Shown: in pieces, positions 18,312-28,092 of the stretch | Layout: the number at the start of each line of letters is the position of its first letter | Position numbering within the stretch: position 1 is the first letter of the stretch | Source of the DNA: Oceanobacillus sp. J11TS1 | GTDB lineage: Bacteria > Bacillota > Bacilli > Bacillales > Amphibacillaceae | Direction of reading: 5' to 3' | NCBI RefSeq assembly: GCF_018333215.1 | Contig: NZ_BORO01000009.1 | Span: 1 to 64,000 of the forward strand | Length of the DNA: 64,000 nucleotides | Position numbers and translations under genes: made by a program | The notes under the pieces: model-generated | Database searches by the model: none | What the model was told of the DNA's origin: nothing | Seen by the model: only the letters and a program-made list of their open reading frames with translations

Positions 18312-18888
18312 CTATGATTCTTTCACGTATAACTTATATCAATATGTTTCAGAATGTGGCGTGCATGTTGAGGTTATTCGCAATGATGAAGTCACCCTGG
18401 AAATAATTCATAAACTCAAACCCGAAGCCATTATTATTTCTCCTGGACCAGGGTCACCAAAAGATGCGGGAAATTGTATTGACATCGTGCAGGCTTTCCA
18501 AACGCATTTGCCAATACTGGGAATCTGCTTAGGCCATCAGGTTATTATCGAAGCACTAGGCGGGAGAGTTATTCAAGCTTCTACGATTAAACACGGGAAA
18601 ACATCCATTATGCAGCATGATGGTTCGGGACTATTTCAAGGGCTTAACAATCCGGTGGAAGTCATGCGTTACCATTCCTTGACAGCAGAACAAATCACTG
18701 TACCATCTGCGTTACGCATCACAGCGACAGCCATTGACGATGATGAAATTATGGGAGTAGCACATGCATCCTATCCAGTCTATGGGCTGCAGTTCCATCC
18801 TGAGTCGATTGGCACACTGGAAGGAAAACAAATTGTCTCTCATTTTGTAGAAGAGGTAACAAAACAAAAGGAGGAAGCAATCCAATGA
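18292..18888 (+). CDS. trpG: Anthranilate synthase component II / glutamine amidotransferase
   Basis: 198-residue class I glutamine amidotransferase. ISPGPGSPKDAG forms the oxyanion region, LGICLGHQVI carries the catalytic Cys, and LQFHPESI supplies His and Glu. ATG at 18292 follows GGAGGTG inside trpE. In B. subtilis the equivalent subunit (PabA) is encoded with the folate genes and serves both pathways; here it sits in the trp operon. Dual use with PabB cannot be excluded. Confidence 0.93.
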   Translation: MILLIDNYDSFTYNLYQYVSECGVHVEVIRNDEVTLEIIHKLKPEAIIISPGPGSPKDAGNCIDIVQAFQTHLPILGICLGHQVIIEALGGRVIQASTIKHGKTSIMQHDGSGLFQGLNNPVEVMRYHSLTAEQITVPSALRITATAIDDDEIMGVAHASYPVYGLQFHPESIGTLEGKQIVSHFVEEVTKQKEEAIQ

Positions 18889-19910
18889 AACCGCATTTTA
18901 ATCAATTACTAGAAGGCACCGACTTATCTTTTGAGGAAACGAAAGCCTTATTTAATGCCTGTTTCCAGGAAGAAGTAACAGATACAGAACTTGCGGCAAT
19001 CCTAGTCGCTTTAAAAATGAAACAACCGACGGCAGATGAACTGGCTGGCTTAGCAGAAGTGATTCATACTAATTCCCCGTTCCAATTTGATTTGGCTATA
19101 CCAGCCATGGATAACTGTGGAACGGGCGGAGACAGATCTAACAGCTTTAATATCAGCACCTGTGCAGCTTTTGTTTTAGCAGGTGCCGGCATCACTGTCG
19201 CTAAACACGGAAATCGCCGTATTTCCAGCAAGACAGGAAGTGCGGATGTATTAGAGGAGTTAGGTGTTTCCCTCAATTTAACAAAATCGCAAATCAAATA
19301 TATATTGCAGGAAAATCAAATTGCCTTTTTATTCGCGCAGCATGTCCACCCAACATTGAAACAAATCGCAGGAGTCCGTCAAAAACTGCGCACACCGACT
19401 ATTTTTAATTTAGTCGGTCCTTTAACCAATCCGGTTGCTCTAGATTCTCAGCTTGTTGGCGTTTATTCCAATGAAGCATTGCCGGTTGTAGCAAAATCTC
19501 TTAAAACACTCGGCCGAAAGCGGGCTCTTGTTATTCATGGAGCAGGTGGAATGGATGAAGCTTCTTTGCAAGGTGAAAACAGATTTATTTTGCTGGAACA
19601 AGGTGAATTAAAAGAAGGAACCATCCATCCAACAGAAGTCGGTTTATCCGTTTACTCTAATCAAGAAATAGCAGGGGGCGACGCTAAACGCAATGCAGAA
19701 ATATTGCTTTCTGTTTTAAACGGGGAACCAGGAGCTTATCTGGATACAGTCCTGTTTAATGTAGCGATTGCACTATTTGCTATCGGCCATGTCGATTCCA
19801 TAAAAGATGGTGTGGAAATTGCCAGAAACAGCGTGTACTCTGGAAACGCAAAAGCAAAGTTAGAAACGCTCATTCAATATAGTCAGGAAGCTAAACAAGA
19901 GGTGGTTTAA
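18885..19910 (+). CDS. trpD: Anthranilate phosphoribosyltransferase
   Basis: 341 residues. Transfers phosphoribosyl from PRPP to anthranilate. The PRPP/anthranilate motifs NCGTGGDRSNSFNIST, KHGNRRISSKTGSADVLE and NLVGPLTNP are intact. Its ATG overlaps the trpG stop (ATGA), implying translational coupling. Confidence 0.96.
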   Translation: MKPHFNQLLEGTDLSFEETKALFNACFQEEVTDTELAAILVALKMKQPTADELAGLAEVIHTNSPFQFDLAIPAMDNCGTGGDRSNSFNISTCAAFVLAGAGITVAKHGNRRISSKTGSADVLEELGVSLNLTKSQIKYILQENQIAFLFAQHVHPTLKQIAGVRQKLRTPTIFNLVGPLTNPVALDSQLVGVYSNEALPVVAKSLKTLGRKRALVIHGAGGMDEASLQGENRFILLEQGELKEGTIHPTEVGLSVYSNQEIAGGDAKRNAEILLSVLNGEPGAYLDTVLFNVAIALFAIGHVDSIKDGVEIARNSVYSGNAKAKLETLIQYSQEAKQEVV

Positions 19911-20705
19911 ATGACTTTTTTAGAAAAAATTATCGATAAGAAAAAGCAAGAAGTTGCAGAACGTAAGCTACAAACTGATTCAAATTATGTTCGCAATAAT
20001 CCGATATATTCTCTGTATGAACGCGTACGGGGGGCTGATCATTTATCCGTAATTGCAGAAATCAAACGCGCCTCCCCTTCCAAAGGGGCGATCCAAATGG
20101 ACGTAAATATTCTCCAACAAGCAAAGAAATACGAACAGGCTGGTGCAGCTGCTATTTCTGTATTAACCGATGAGAGCTTTTTTCATGGTTCACTGGAAGA
20201 TCTAAAACAAGTCAGTGAAGCTGTTTCCATTCCTGTTCTCTGTAAGGATTTCATTATTGATGAAATTCAAATTGACGATGCTAAAAATGCAGGAGCATCC
20301 ATTATTCTCTTAATTCTTGCAGCACTTCCGCTTGAACGGTTCCAGCAACTTTATAACTATGCAACTGAACAAGGCTTAGAGGTGCTATGCGAGGTGCATC
20401 ATGCGGATGAATTAAAGGATGCATTAACCGTCAACCCGAAAATAGTCGGAATAAATAACCGAAATCTAAAGACTTTTGAGGTTGATCTGCAAACCACAAC
20501 GGAACTTACGAAGCAGCTGGATAAGGAAGGTCTTACCATTATTAGTGAAAGCGGCATGCGTACAAAAGAAGATGCAGAACTTGCTAGGGACGCTGGTGCC
20601 AATACCATTCTAGTCGGCGAAACCCTCATGCGCTCCAGCAATGTGGAAAAGGATATGCAGGAGCTGCAAGTACCATTATCCGCATCTACGAAAGGAGCTT
20701 CCTGA
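19911..20705 (+). CDS. trpC: Indole-3-glycerol-phosphate synthase
   Basis: 264-residue TIM-barrel enzyme. AEIKRASPSKGAI carries the catalytic Glu/Lys, VLCKDFIIDEIQI the general-acid Lys, and IGINNRNLKTFEVDL and ISESGM the late motifs. The ATG directly follows the trpD stop codon, with a purine-rich GAGGTGG ribosome site inside trpD. Confidence 0.96.
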   Translation: MTFLEKIIDKKKQEVAERKLQTDSNYVRNNPIYSLYERVRGADHLSVIAEIKRASPSKGAIQMDVNILQQAKKYEQAGAAAISVLTDESFFHGSLEDLKQVSEAVSIPVLCKDFIIDEIQIDDAKNAGASIILLILAALPLERFQQLYNYATEQGLEVLCEVHHADELKDALTVNPKIVGINNRNLKTFEVDLQTTTELTKQLDKEGLTIISESGMRTKEDAELARDAGANTILVGETLMRSSNVEKDMQELQVPLSASTKGAS

Positions 20706-20706
20706 T

Positions 20707-21312
20707 ATGCTCGTCAAAATCTGCGGGATCACTTCGCTTGAGATAGCGGAAGTCGCCGTCAGGGCGGGAGCAGATTTTCTAGGATTTGTTTTCGCCAAAA
20801 GCAAGCGGGAGATTTCAGTGGAGCAAGCAAGAAAAATTATTAACACATTGCCCGAACACGTTAAAAGTGTCGGCGTTTTTGTAAATAAAGATATTCTGGA
20901 AGTGGAGGACATTGTTCACAAGACCGGAATGGATTACGCACAGCTTCATGGGGAGGAATCTGTTGAAGAAGTTAACAGACTTACGTGCCCCGCCATAAAA
21001 TCGCTACCGGGAACAGAGGCTGGTTTAAATAAAGCGGCGCAATATGAGGCTGCTTCTTACTTATTAATGGATAGTCCTCCCCTTCCCCATGCACACGGTG
21101 GAAATGGAATTTCGTTTAACTGGTCCATTTTAGAAGGAAATTCTTTTTCAAAAAAACTTATTTTAGCCGGCGGGCTGACACCTGAAAATGTTGGTCAAGC
21201 GATTCAGCAGGTTACCCCGATTGGTGTGGATGTTTCCAGCGGCGTTGAAACAAATGGTAAAAAAGATCCAGCTAAAATAAAAGCATTTATCCAAGCGGCA
21301 AAACAAAAATAG
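20707..21312 (+). CDS. trpF: Phosphoribosylanthranilate isomerase
   Basis: 201 residues starting MLVKICGIT, the family hallmark with the catalytic Cys; GADFLGFVFAKSKR, QLHG and GVDVSSGVE follow. ATG at 20707 has AAAGGAG 10 bases upstream, inside the end of trpC; one base separates the two genes. Confidence 0.95.
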   Translation: MLVKICGITSLEIAEVAVRAGADFLGFVFAKSKREISVEQARKIINTLPEHVKSVGVFVNKDILEVEDIVHKTGMDYAQLHGEESVEEVNRLTCPAIKSLPGTEAGLNKAAQYEAASYLLMDSPPLPHAHGGNGISFNWSILEGNSFSKKLILAGGLTPENVGQAIQQVTPIGVDVSSGVETNGKKDPAKIKAFIQAAKQK

Positions 21313-21327
21313 AAAGGGATCGATAAT

Positions 21328-22539
21328 ATGCAATCATATACATTTCCAGATAAATTAGGTAAATACGGAGAATTTGGCGGCAGGTATGTACCTGAGCTGT
21401 TAATGCCCGCTGTGTTAGAGCTTGAAGAAGCTTATGAAGCAGCAAGAAAAGACCCGTCTTTTGAAGCGGAGTTAAACAACTACTTGACTGAATACATTGG
21501 AAGAACAACGCCATTATACGAAGCAGAACAGCTAAGCAAGCATTTAGGCGGTCCAAAGATCTACCTGAAACGAGAAGACCTTAACCATACTGGCGCTCAC
21601 AAAATCAACAATACCATTGGGCAAGCACTTCTAACTTTACGTATGGGCAAAAAGAAAGTCGTTGCAGAAACTGGAGCTGGTCAGCATGGGGTTGCTACAG
21701 CGACGGTTTGCTCCCTGCTTGGCCTGGAATGCATCGTTTTTATGGGAGAAGAAGATATCCGCAGACAGAAGCTCAACGTATTCCGTATGGAGCTGTTAGG
21801 AGCGAAAGTCGTCGGTGTCTCCCAGGGAAGCGGAACATTAAAAGATGCTGTTAACGAAGCATTGCGCTACTGGGTTAATCATGTTGACGACACGCATTAT
21901 ATTATCGGATCCGTTGTTGGGCCGCATCCCTTCCCGCGTATTGTCCGGGATTTTCAATCTGTTATCGGTTCCGAAACGAGACAGCAAAGCCTGGAAAAGC
22001 AAGGAAAACTTCCAGATGCAATCGTTGCCTGTGTAGGTGGCGGAAGTAATGCAATGGGGATGTTCTATCCTTTTGTTGAAGATACAGAGGTTGCCTTATA
22101 TGGTGTAGAAGCTGCAGGGAAAGGCGTAGATACCAATGAACACGCAGCCACTTTAACTGGCGGGTCCCCGGGAATGCTGCACGGAACGTTTACTTATTTA
22201 CTTCAGGATGAAGACGGACAAATTCAGGAAGCAGCCTCTATTTCTGCCGGCTTAGACTATCCGGGAATAGGGCCAGAGCATAGCTACCTGCATGATACCG
22301 GGCGAGTTGCCTATCCTTCGATTACGGACGAGGAAGCATTAGAAGCATTTCAGCTGCTCGCCAAATTAGAAGGAATTATCCCTGCGTTGGAAAGTGCACA
22401 TGCTGTTGCATATGCATGTAAGCTTGCTAAAGAAATGTCTCCAGAGCAGTCACTGGTTATCTGTCTTTCTGGGCGAGGGGATAAAGACGTAGAACAAGTC
22501 AAAGCAAAACTGGAGGAGGATTCCAATGGGAAAGCATAA
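21328..22539 (+). CDS. trpB: Tryptophan synthase beta chain
   Basis: 403-residue PLP enzyme. The cofactor lysine is in [22 protein letters not shown] binds the PLP phosphate. EFGGRYVPE near the N-terminus is conserved. ATG has AAAGGGAT upstream. Condenses indole and serine in the alpha2-beta2 complex. Confidence 0.97.
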   Translation: MQSYTFPDKLGKYGEFGGRYVPELLMPAVLELEEAYEAARKDPSFEAELNNYLTEYIGRTTPLYEAEQLSKHLGGPKIYLKREDLNHTGAHKINNTIGQALLTLRMGKKKVVAETGAGQHGVATATVCSLLGLECIVFMGEEDIRRQKLNVFRMELLGAKVVGVSQGSGTLKDAVNEALRYWVNHVDDTHYIIGSVVGPHPFPRIVRDFQSVIGSETRQQSLEKQGKLPDAIVACVGGGSNAMGMFYPFVEDTEVALYGVEAAGKGVDTNEHAATLTGGSPGMLHGTFTYLLQDEDGQIQEAASISAGLDYPGIGPEHSYLHDTGRVAYPSITDEEALEAFQLLAKLEGIIPALESAHAVAYACKLAKEMSPEQSLVICLSGRGDKDVEQVKAKLEEDSNGKA

Positions 22540-23305
22540 ATTAGAAAGTACATTAGAGAAAATAAAATCAACTGGAAAACCTTTGTTCATCCCGTATATG
22601 ATGGCAGGTGACGGAGGAATTGATCAAATCAATGAACGAATTCATTTTCTAGAAGAGTCGGGGGCATCCGCTATCGAGTTAGGTATTCCCTTTTCAGATC
22701 CGGTTGCAGACGGACCTGTTATTCAAGATGCCGGACAGCGTGCTTTAGCAAATGGAACTACCTTAAAAATTGTTCTCGAGGAGGTACGTAAACAAAAAGA
22801 TTCGCGAAACATCCCGATTATTTTAATGACCTATATTAATCCCATTTGGAATTATGGCTATGAGCAGTTTGCGAAAGACTGTGATGCAGCAGGCGTGGAC
22901 GGCATTATTATTCCTGATATCCCAATGGAAGAGGAGGTAGAAATCGCAGCGCAGCTTTCTGCGAGCGGAATCGCTTTTATCCGTTTAGCAGCAATGACCA
23001 GCCCCGATGAACGGCTGGAGAAAATTGCTCAAACTTCAGAAGGATTTCTCTACGCTGTTTCCGTTAACGGCACAACTGGGGAGCGTGCCCAGCATGAAGA
23101 AAGAACGCTTAGCTATTTAAAGAAGTTAACCAAACAAAGCAAGGTTCCTGTTCTAGCAGGCTTTGGCATTTCCAATCCAGAGCAGGCCAAATCTTTAGCT
23201 GCTTATTGTGATGGCGTCATTGTCGGCAGCAAGATAGTTGATTTCTTTCATCAAGGGAATCGGGGAGAGATTGAGAAATTAATTGGAGATACGATTCATA
23301 GCTAG
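22526..23305 (+). CDS. trpA: Tryptophan synthase alpha chain
   Basis: 259-residue TIM barrel that cleaves indole-3-glycerol phosphate. The catalytic Glu is in [17 protein letters not shown] and the Asp in [14 protein letters not shown] lies within the last 14 bases of trpB, with GGAGGA upstream. Last gene of the trp operon. Confidence 0.97.
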   Translation: MGKHKLESTLEKIKSTGKPLFIPYMMAGDGGIDQINERIHFLEESGASAIELGIPFSDPVADGPVIQDAGQRALANGTTLKIVLEEVRKQKDSRNIPIILMTYINPIWNYGYEQFAKDCDAAGVDGIIIPDIPMEEEVEIAAQLSASGIAFIRLAAMTSPDERLEKIAQTSEGFLYAVSVNGTTGERAQHEERTLSYLKKLTKQSKVPVLAGFGISNPEQAKSLAAYCDGVIVGSKIVDFFHQGNRGEIEKLIGDTIHS

Positions 23306-23329
23306 GTTTGGTTTATAGTCTGGTTTGGG

Positions 23330-23516
23330 TTTGGAGTTCGAGTGAGGATTGGTTGGTTTTGGAGCGGTTGGGACTCGGGTCGGAGCGGTTTAGTATGATT
23401 TTGGAGCGACTTGGACCCGAGTTCGAGCGGATTTGCTGATTTTGGAGCGGTTTGGGATCGGCTTCGAGCGGTTTAGCTTATTTTGGAGCGCATATGCCTA
23501 TTTTCGAGCGGTTCCT
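23330..23516. repeat. Second array of GAGCG motifs with 20-21 bp phase
   Basis: GAGCG starts at 23362, 23383, 23404, 23425, 23445, 23466, 23486 and 23506 (steps 21, 21, 21, 20, 21, 20, 20). Half-units alternate TTGGAGCG and TTCGAGCGG, as in the array at 280-502, but the bases between have diverged. It follows trpA and faces the convergent operon. Degenerate units extend upstream to about 23330. Confidence 0.85.
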
Positions 23517-23659
23517 AGATTATTTTTGATTTCATTTCTTATAAATGTATGTTTGCATTGATATAAGTGTCGAGACAACCACTTTTCCACTGCATAAACT
23601 ATATTAGAATCCAGACAACGTTGTCAGTGATTCTACCATCACAACAACCCATGCCTTGA
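23517..23659. other. Intergenic stretch after the repeat array
   Basis: AT-rich; no frame with a ribosome site was found. Within it I see no feature other than short partial repeats (GACAACCACTT / GACAACGTTGTC). Confidence 0.3.
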
Positions 23660-23696
23660 GGGAGCTGTTTTTTATATGTGCAGCTCCCGTTTTTTA
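23660..23696 (+). terminator. Terminator, probably of the trp operon
   Basis: GGGAGCTG pairs with CAGCTCCC across a 13-base loop, followed by GTTTTTTA. It lies about 350 bases past trpA, so the GAGCG array would be transcribed as the trp 3' UTR. Confidence 0.8.
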
Positions 23697-23791
23697 TCAT
23701 AGTATAAGATATGAGCAGTTTTTTGGTAGGGCGAGTAACCTTATTCCAAAACGATAGAATAAATTAACATAAAATTTTTACGTAACAATAC

Positions 23792-23830
23792 GAAAAACCT
23801 TAGCTGCTCCATATACAGCTAAGGTTTTTC
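23792..23830 (-). terminator. Terminator of the GntR/ABC operon
   Basis: Perfect 15-base stem GAAAAACCTTAGCTG/CAGCTAAGGTTTTTC with a 9-base loop, downstream of the 407-aa membrane protein gene read on the minus strand. Confidence 0.85.
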
Positions 23831-23873
23831 ATATATTATTACACTTCCAAAACGGAGAATAAAGCCATTTCCT

Positions 23874-25097
23874 TTATTCATCCTTAAATTCTAGCTGATA
23901 CAAATCAAAATAGTGATACTGTTTCATAGCGTCCTCTGCTTGAATAATTCCTTGATACACATTTTCCCCTGTTTCCATATCAAATGCATTTATGGAAATA
24001 TCAGCCACTGTCAATGTGGAATATGCAGGATATACTATATAGAAATAACCATTATGCATGTTTGTTAATGGATATACATCTTCTTGGTTAACTTCTAAAT
24101 CTCCATTTAATACATTCGCATCAAAAACCTCTTTTTCTTTCAGGTTCTCATCGTATTTCATTAAAGTATAATTTTCACCTTGAAGCATTCCTGAATAAAC
24201 AGCGCCATCATAGATTTTTACAAAGTCACTGCCGTATGCATTTGTTTCCAAATCCACAGACTTGATTGTGTCCCTCTCTATATTATACAGTTGGAGTTCA
24301 TATTTGAGTGGAACATCTTCTACAATCGTGCCATTCTGATCTTCTTTATATTCTTCATAGATATACAGATAATTCATTTCTCCATCAATCAGGCCACTGT
24401 CTTGATACATTAAAGAAGTATATATTCCTTCTTTTAACGGAACATCTTTTTCCGGGAATTTTATATCTTCTATTGTTTGATCATTTATATCAATGATCAG
24501 AATAGCATTTTCATCTGTATAAATATCTGCAGTCTCATCATACTGCCCTTCCATATAAACTTGGACATATAATTTATCTTTATTGGCAGTGACAGAGTTT
24601 ATACCGTATATTTGATGCGCTTGTTCTTCTATTGGAACTTCAAATTCTGTTACATCTTCCGTTTCTTTATTTAGAATTTCTACATGCAGGTTACTCTGCT
24701 CACCCCAATTTTGAACCTCTTCATTTACATAAATCAGCTGATTATCTGTTTCAGTGAAATTCTCAATCCATTGGTTTTTCCCGCGCATAAAGCTTCGGTA
24801 CTCGTCGATATATTTTTCTATTTGTAAATCCTGATAGGTACTGCCGAAAAACCCTCTTGGCTGTTCTATTCTCTTTGACTCATCAATAGATAACTGAAAA
24901 GGATCTGCCACCATTCTGCCGTATGCGCTTTGTCCTTCTCCAAATATTAGAACATCTTTGACAACTTCTTCATCTCCAGAAACGGTTTTCCAATTAAAAG
25001 CAACCTCTTTCTTATCCACCAAGTAAAAACCAATGATGATAACGGAGATGAAAATTAATGCAATATATGTTATCCAATAGCGTTTTAAATGATTCAT
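23874..25097 (-). CDS. Membrane-anchored protein of the ABC operon (407 aa)
   Basis: One N-terminal transmembrane helix (about residues 6-27, YWITYIALIFISVIIIGFYLV), then a large extracytoplasmic domain rich in acidic and aromatic residues with repeated short beta-like blocks (for example NKDKLYVQVYMEG, DGAVYSGMLQG). It may form a propeller-type sensor or binding domain, but I do not recognise it. ATG at 25097 is preferred to an overlapping GTG because AAGGG lies about 10 bases before it. Its placement after the ABC permease suggests an accessory subunit of the exporter. Confidence 0.7.
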   Translation of the reverse strand: MNHLKRYWITYIALIFISVIIIGFYLVDKKEVAFNWKTVSGDEEVVKDVLIFGEGQSAYGRMVADPFQLSIDESKRIEQPRGFFGSTYQDLQIEKYIDEYRSFMRGKNQWIENFTETDNQLIYVNEEVQNWGEQSNLHVEILNKETEDVTEFEVPIEEQAHQIYGINSVTANKDKLYVQVYMEGQYDETADIYTDENAILIIDINDQTIEDIKFPEKDVPLKEGIYTSLMYQDSGLIDGEMNYLYIYEEYKEDQNGTIVEDVPLKYELQLYNIERDTIKSVDLETNAYGSDFVKIYDGAVYSGMLQGENYTLMKYDENLKEKEVFDANVLNGDLEVNQEDVYPLTNMHNGYFYIVYPAYSTLTVADISINAFDMETGENVYQGIIQAEDAMKQYHYFDLYQLEFKDE

Positions 25098-25102
25098 CTC
25101 TA

Positions 25103-25933
25103 TCACACCCTTATCTTTCTATTTAACAAATGATTACTAAAGAACACAGATAATATGGAAACGACAATTGCGATGGCAAATTGCAGCCATAAAAGCTCAT
25201 TTTCATAAAAGTAGCCCTTCATTATTCCCTGTAGAATATATGGAGAAAACACGAGAATAAGTGATCCAATTCCATAAAAAGCAGCCATAAAAATACCTCG
25301 AAAACGATAGCTGCGTTCAATCAGAATCATCGTAAACAGAACAATGACAAGGGTTATTCCAAAACCATAATTAATAACAAAGTCAATAAAATTCTCAGGA
25401 AGCAGGAATTTTAGATAATAAAAGTTTTCAATCATTCCCTGAATCGATAAGTCCGCCCGGTAATCAACTGGGATTATCAGCTTCAAAAGGACATGTAATG
25501 CAGGCAGAATTGCTACTTGATAAGCAACCAGGCCGAATACTAGAATCAAAATCGTTGCCCCTTTGGAAAAGAATAACTGAATACGCTTGACAGGGAGCAT
25601 CAACAAGCGGTAAATAAACGTGTTTTTCCCTAGCCAATCCCGATACCAAATAAATAAAATATAAATAAATATCGTCACTGCTGCCATAACAATCGGCAAT
25701 GTAAACGTAGAACTGGATAAGATATTACTCATTGACACGTAGCCATTATCTAGGAGAAACCGCTCTTTGGATATCCCATGTTTCACAACTGCCTCTGTGA
25801 TTTCCGATTTCATCATAAAAGCATAAAAAGCTACATCAGCTGCCTGAATCAAAAATACAGCGATAAGCAAAATAATATAGATTGGCAAAAATCGTCTAAA
25901 TTCAAAGTTTACTAGCTTTCCAAAAAGCTTCAT
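25103..25933 (-). CDS. ABC transporter permease
   Basis: 276 residues with six hydrophobic segments, no signal peptide, and a C-terminus rich in Arg/Lys (NHLLNRKIRV). Its ATG overlaps the stop of the ATPase gene (ATGA) and AGGGAGG lies upstream. It forms the membrane part of a YtrB/bacitracin-type exporter. The substrate is unknown. Confidence 0.8.
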   Translation of the reverse strand: MKLFGKLVNFEFRRFLPIYIILLIAVFLIQAADVAFYAFMMKSEITEAVVKHGISKERFLLDNGYVSMSNILSSSTFTLPIVMAAVTIFIYILFIWYRDWLGKNTFIYRLLMLPVKRIQLFFSKGATILILVFGLVAYQVAILPALHVLLKLIIPVDYRADLSIQGMIENFYYLKFLLPENFIDFVINYGFGITLVIVLFTMILIERSYRFRGIFMAAFYGIGSLILVFSPYILQGIMKGYFYENELLWLQFAIAIVVSILSVFFSNHLLNRKIRV

Positions 25934-26619
25934 CCCTGATATACCTCCCTCATCACATCGATAACGGATTTGCCTTCGTCTTCTCTTACTTGTTCAGTCA
26001 TAAATTCTTTTTTTACAACACCGTTATCTAATAAAACTGCCTTATCAATCAGATGCTCAATATCACTAATTTCATGTGTAGTAATAATAACACCGCGGTC
26101 TTCAACTAGATGGCTGGAAAACACATCTGCAATCTGCTCCCTGCTGAAGATATCGATGCCTGAGAAAGGTTCATCCATTAAGATATAATCTGCATCCATC
26201 GCCAATCCCATTAATAAATTCACTTTCGCTGTATTTCCTTTGGAAAGCTGTGAAATACGCTCCTCCTCTTTCAGTTTAAAGAACGCTAAAATTTCTTTCG
26301 CCCGTTCATCATTCCAATTTTGATAGAAATCTCTCATAAATTGAAATGCATCCTTTATCCGCATTTTAGGTAAAAGCGTCATCGCATCTGGAATATAGGT
26401 TATTTTCTCCATTACTTTCGGGGATAATTTCTCCCCATCAATCGTAATTTCGCCTTTTTTATAAGGAGTCAACCCCATAATGGATTGGAGTATGGTTGTT
26501 TTTCCAGCTCCATTGATTCCAATCAGACAAGTAATTTGGCCTTTTTCCGCCTCAAAAGTAACCCCATTTAATATTGACTTTCTCCCATACTTTTTCTCTA
26601 CACCATTCAATTTAATCAT
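25930..26619 (-). CDS. ABC transporter ATP-binding protein
   Basis: About 229 residues. Walker A GINGAGKTT, signature ISQLSKGNTAKVNL (a degenerate LSGGQ), Walker B YILMDEPFSGID and switch H in VIITTHEISDIEH. The short length and sequence fit the YtrB/CcmA-like exporter class. ATG at 26619 is chosen, although AAGGAG is 13 bases away; a GTG four codons upstream is nearly in contact with the ribosome site. Confidence 0.88.
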   Translation of the reverse strand: MIKLNGVEKKYGRKSILNGVTFEAEKGQITCLIGINGAGKTTILQSIMGLTPYKKGEITIDGEKLSPKVMEKITYIPDAMTLLPKMRIKDAFQFMRDFYQNWNDERAKEILAFFKLKEEERISQLSKGNTAKVNLLMGLAMDADYILMDEPFSGIDIFSREQIADVFSSHLVEDRGVIITTHEISDIEHLIDKAVLLDNGVVKKEFMTEQVREDEGKSVIDVMREVYQG

Positions 26620-27004
26620 GATTTTTTTCACTCTCCTTGCTCAGCTCATTTAGTTTTGACTGTACAAGCTGTAAAATCTGTTCTTTTGGAATCTGCAAAG
26701 AGGTGATACGTTCTACAAAATGATCAATTGCTTCTGTAATTAAACTTTCACGAATTTCTTTAATACGATTTGTATCTTCCGTAATAATACTTGGTTTATT
26801 TCCATCCGTATAAATCAAGCCTTCCTCCTCCATTTCCTTATAAGCTCGCTGTACGGTGTTAGGGTTAATTTTTAATTGCTGTGCTAACTCTCTCCGCGAA
26901 GGGATTTCTTGACCAGATTTAATTTTTCCAATTGCAATCTGCTCTTTAAAATACCTGATCACTTGGATGTACACAGCCTCACGCTTATCAAATCGGATAG
27001 CCAT
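26612..27004 (-). CDS. GntR-family regulator, YtrA type
   Basis: 130 residues: an N-terminal winged helix (IPSRRELAQQLKINPNTVQRAYKEMEEEGLIY) and a short C-terminal tail without a large effector domain, as in YtrA. ATG at 27004 with GAGGTG 9 bases before it. It heads an operon with an ABC ATPase, a permease and an anchored protein, and probably represses it; cell-wall antibiotics induce the B. subtilis counterpart (family knowledge). Confidence 0.87.
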   Translation of the reverse strand: MAIRFDKREAVYIQVIRYFKEQIAIGKIKSGQEIPSRRELAQQLKINPNTVQRAYKEMEEEGLIYTDGNKPSIITEDTNRIKEIRESLITEAIDHFVERITSLQIPKEQILQLVQSKLNELSKESEKNHD

Positions 27005-27044
27005 CCAATTTCTCACCTCATTCTACTTAAACATAAGTGTTTAC

Positions 27045-27105
27045 TGTATTAATACATCAGTACACCTTGTAAGTGTATTATATGCATAATACAGAAGAAA
27101 GACAA
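27045..27105 (-). promoter_or_regulatory. Promoter and likely YtrA-type operator
   Basis: On the minus strand, TTGTCT (27100-27105) and TATAAT (27077-27082) are 17 bases apart. Just downstream of the -10 lie GTGTAC and a perfect 12-bp palindrome TGTATTAATACA (27045-27056). GTGTATTA is repeated at 27073-27080. The arrangement suits repression by the GntR protein. Confidence 0.65.
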
Positions 27106-27314
27106 CTATTTTTTTATTAAATTTTAATTTCTTTTCCTAAAATAGACGGATTTCTTTATTTTCATGATGGATTCTTTTTTTAAATAGTGTATTTCACAGA
27201 GGTACAGCCATAAAACCTTCATACATTCACGCACAATACAGCAGCCCCCTTTTTTTCAGCCAAATATGATAGAATGGCTAACTATACGATGCTATCAGAA
27301 AGGAAGAATACGAA

Positions 27315-28073
27315 ATGAAATTAGTTTCATGGAATGTCAATGGAATTCGGGCCTGTGTTCGAAAAGGGTTCTTGGATTTCTTTCACGAAATAGATGCAGA
27401 TTTCTTCTGTTTACAAGAAACGAAGCTGCAAGCAGGACAAATTGAATTAGATTTAAAAGGTTATTATCAATACTGGAATTATGCAGAACGAAAAGGATAT
27501 TCAGGAACAGCGATTTTCACAAAACATGAGCCACTGGATGTTTCTTATGGCTTCGAGGAGGGTGAAATAGAGCCTGAGGGAAGAATTATTACATTGGAAT
27601 ATCCTGGATTTTATCTTGTCAACGTCTATACACCTAATTCAAAACGAGATCTAACTCGGCTGGAGGAACGTCTCGCTTGGGAAGATAAAATGTTTGATTA
27701 CCTCCAGAAGCTTGATGCCAAAAAGCCGTTGATTTATTGCGGGGACTTAAATGTAGCGCATCAGGAAATTGATTTAAAAAATGATAAAACAAATCATGGA
27801 AACTCAGGCTTTACCCAAGAAGAGCGTGATAAAATGTCACGAATTCTAGCAAATGGCTTCACGGACACACTACGCTTTTTCTATCCAGAGCGCGATGATA
27901 TTTTCACATGGTGGTCGTATATGAAAACGATTCGTGAAAGAAATATTGGCTGGCGTATTGATTATTTCATCGTATCCAGTCAATTAGAAAAATATCTGCA
28001 AAATATAGAGGTTCACCGGGATACGCTCGGCAGCGACCACTGTCCAGTTAGCCTGGAAATGAATCTTTCATAG
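27315..28073 (+). CDS. exoA: Exodeoxyribonuclease III / AP endonuclease
   Basis: 252 residues of the ExoIII family for base-excision repair. Starts MKLVSWNVNGIRA; the metal Glu is in CLQETKLQ, GDLNVAH holds catalytic Asp/Asn, and the C-terminal SDHCPV the catalytic His. ATG with AAAGGAAG upstream. Confidence 0.94.
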   Translation: MKLVSWNVNGIRACVRKGFLDFFHEIDADFFCLQETKLQAGQIELDLKGYYQYWNYAERKGYSGTAIFTKHEPLDVSYGFEEGEIEPEGRIITLEYPGFYLVNVYTPNSKRDLTRLEERLAWEDKMFDYLQKLDAKKPLIYCGDLNVAHQEIDLKNDKTNHGNSGFTQEERDKMSRILANGFTDTLRFFYPERDDIFTWWSYMKTIRERNIGWRIDYFIVSSQLEKYLQNIEVHRDTLGSDHCPVSLEMNLS

Positions 28074-28092
28074 AATAAATCAAAAGCATTGT

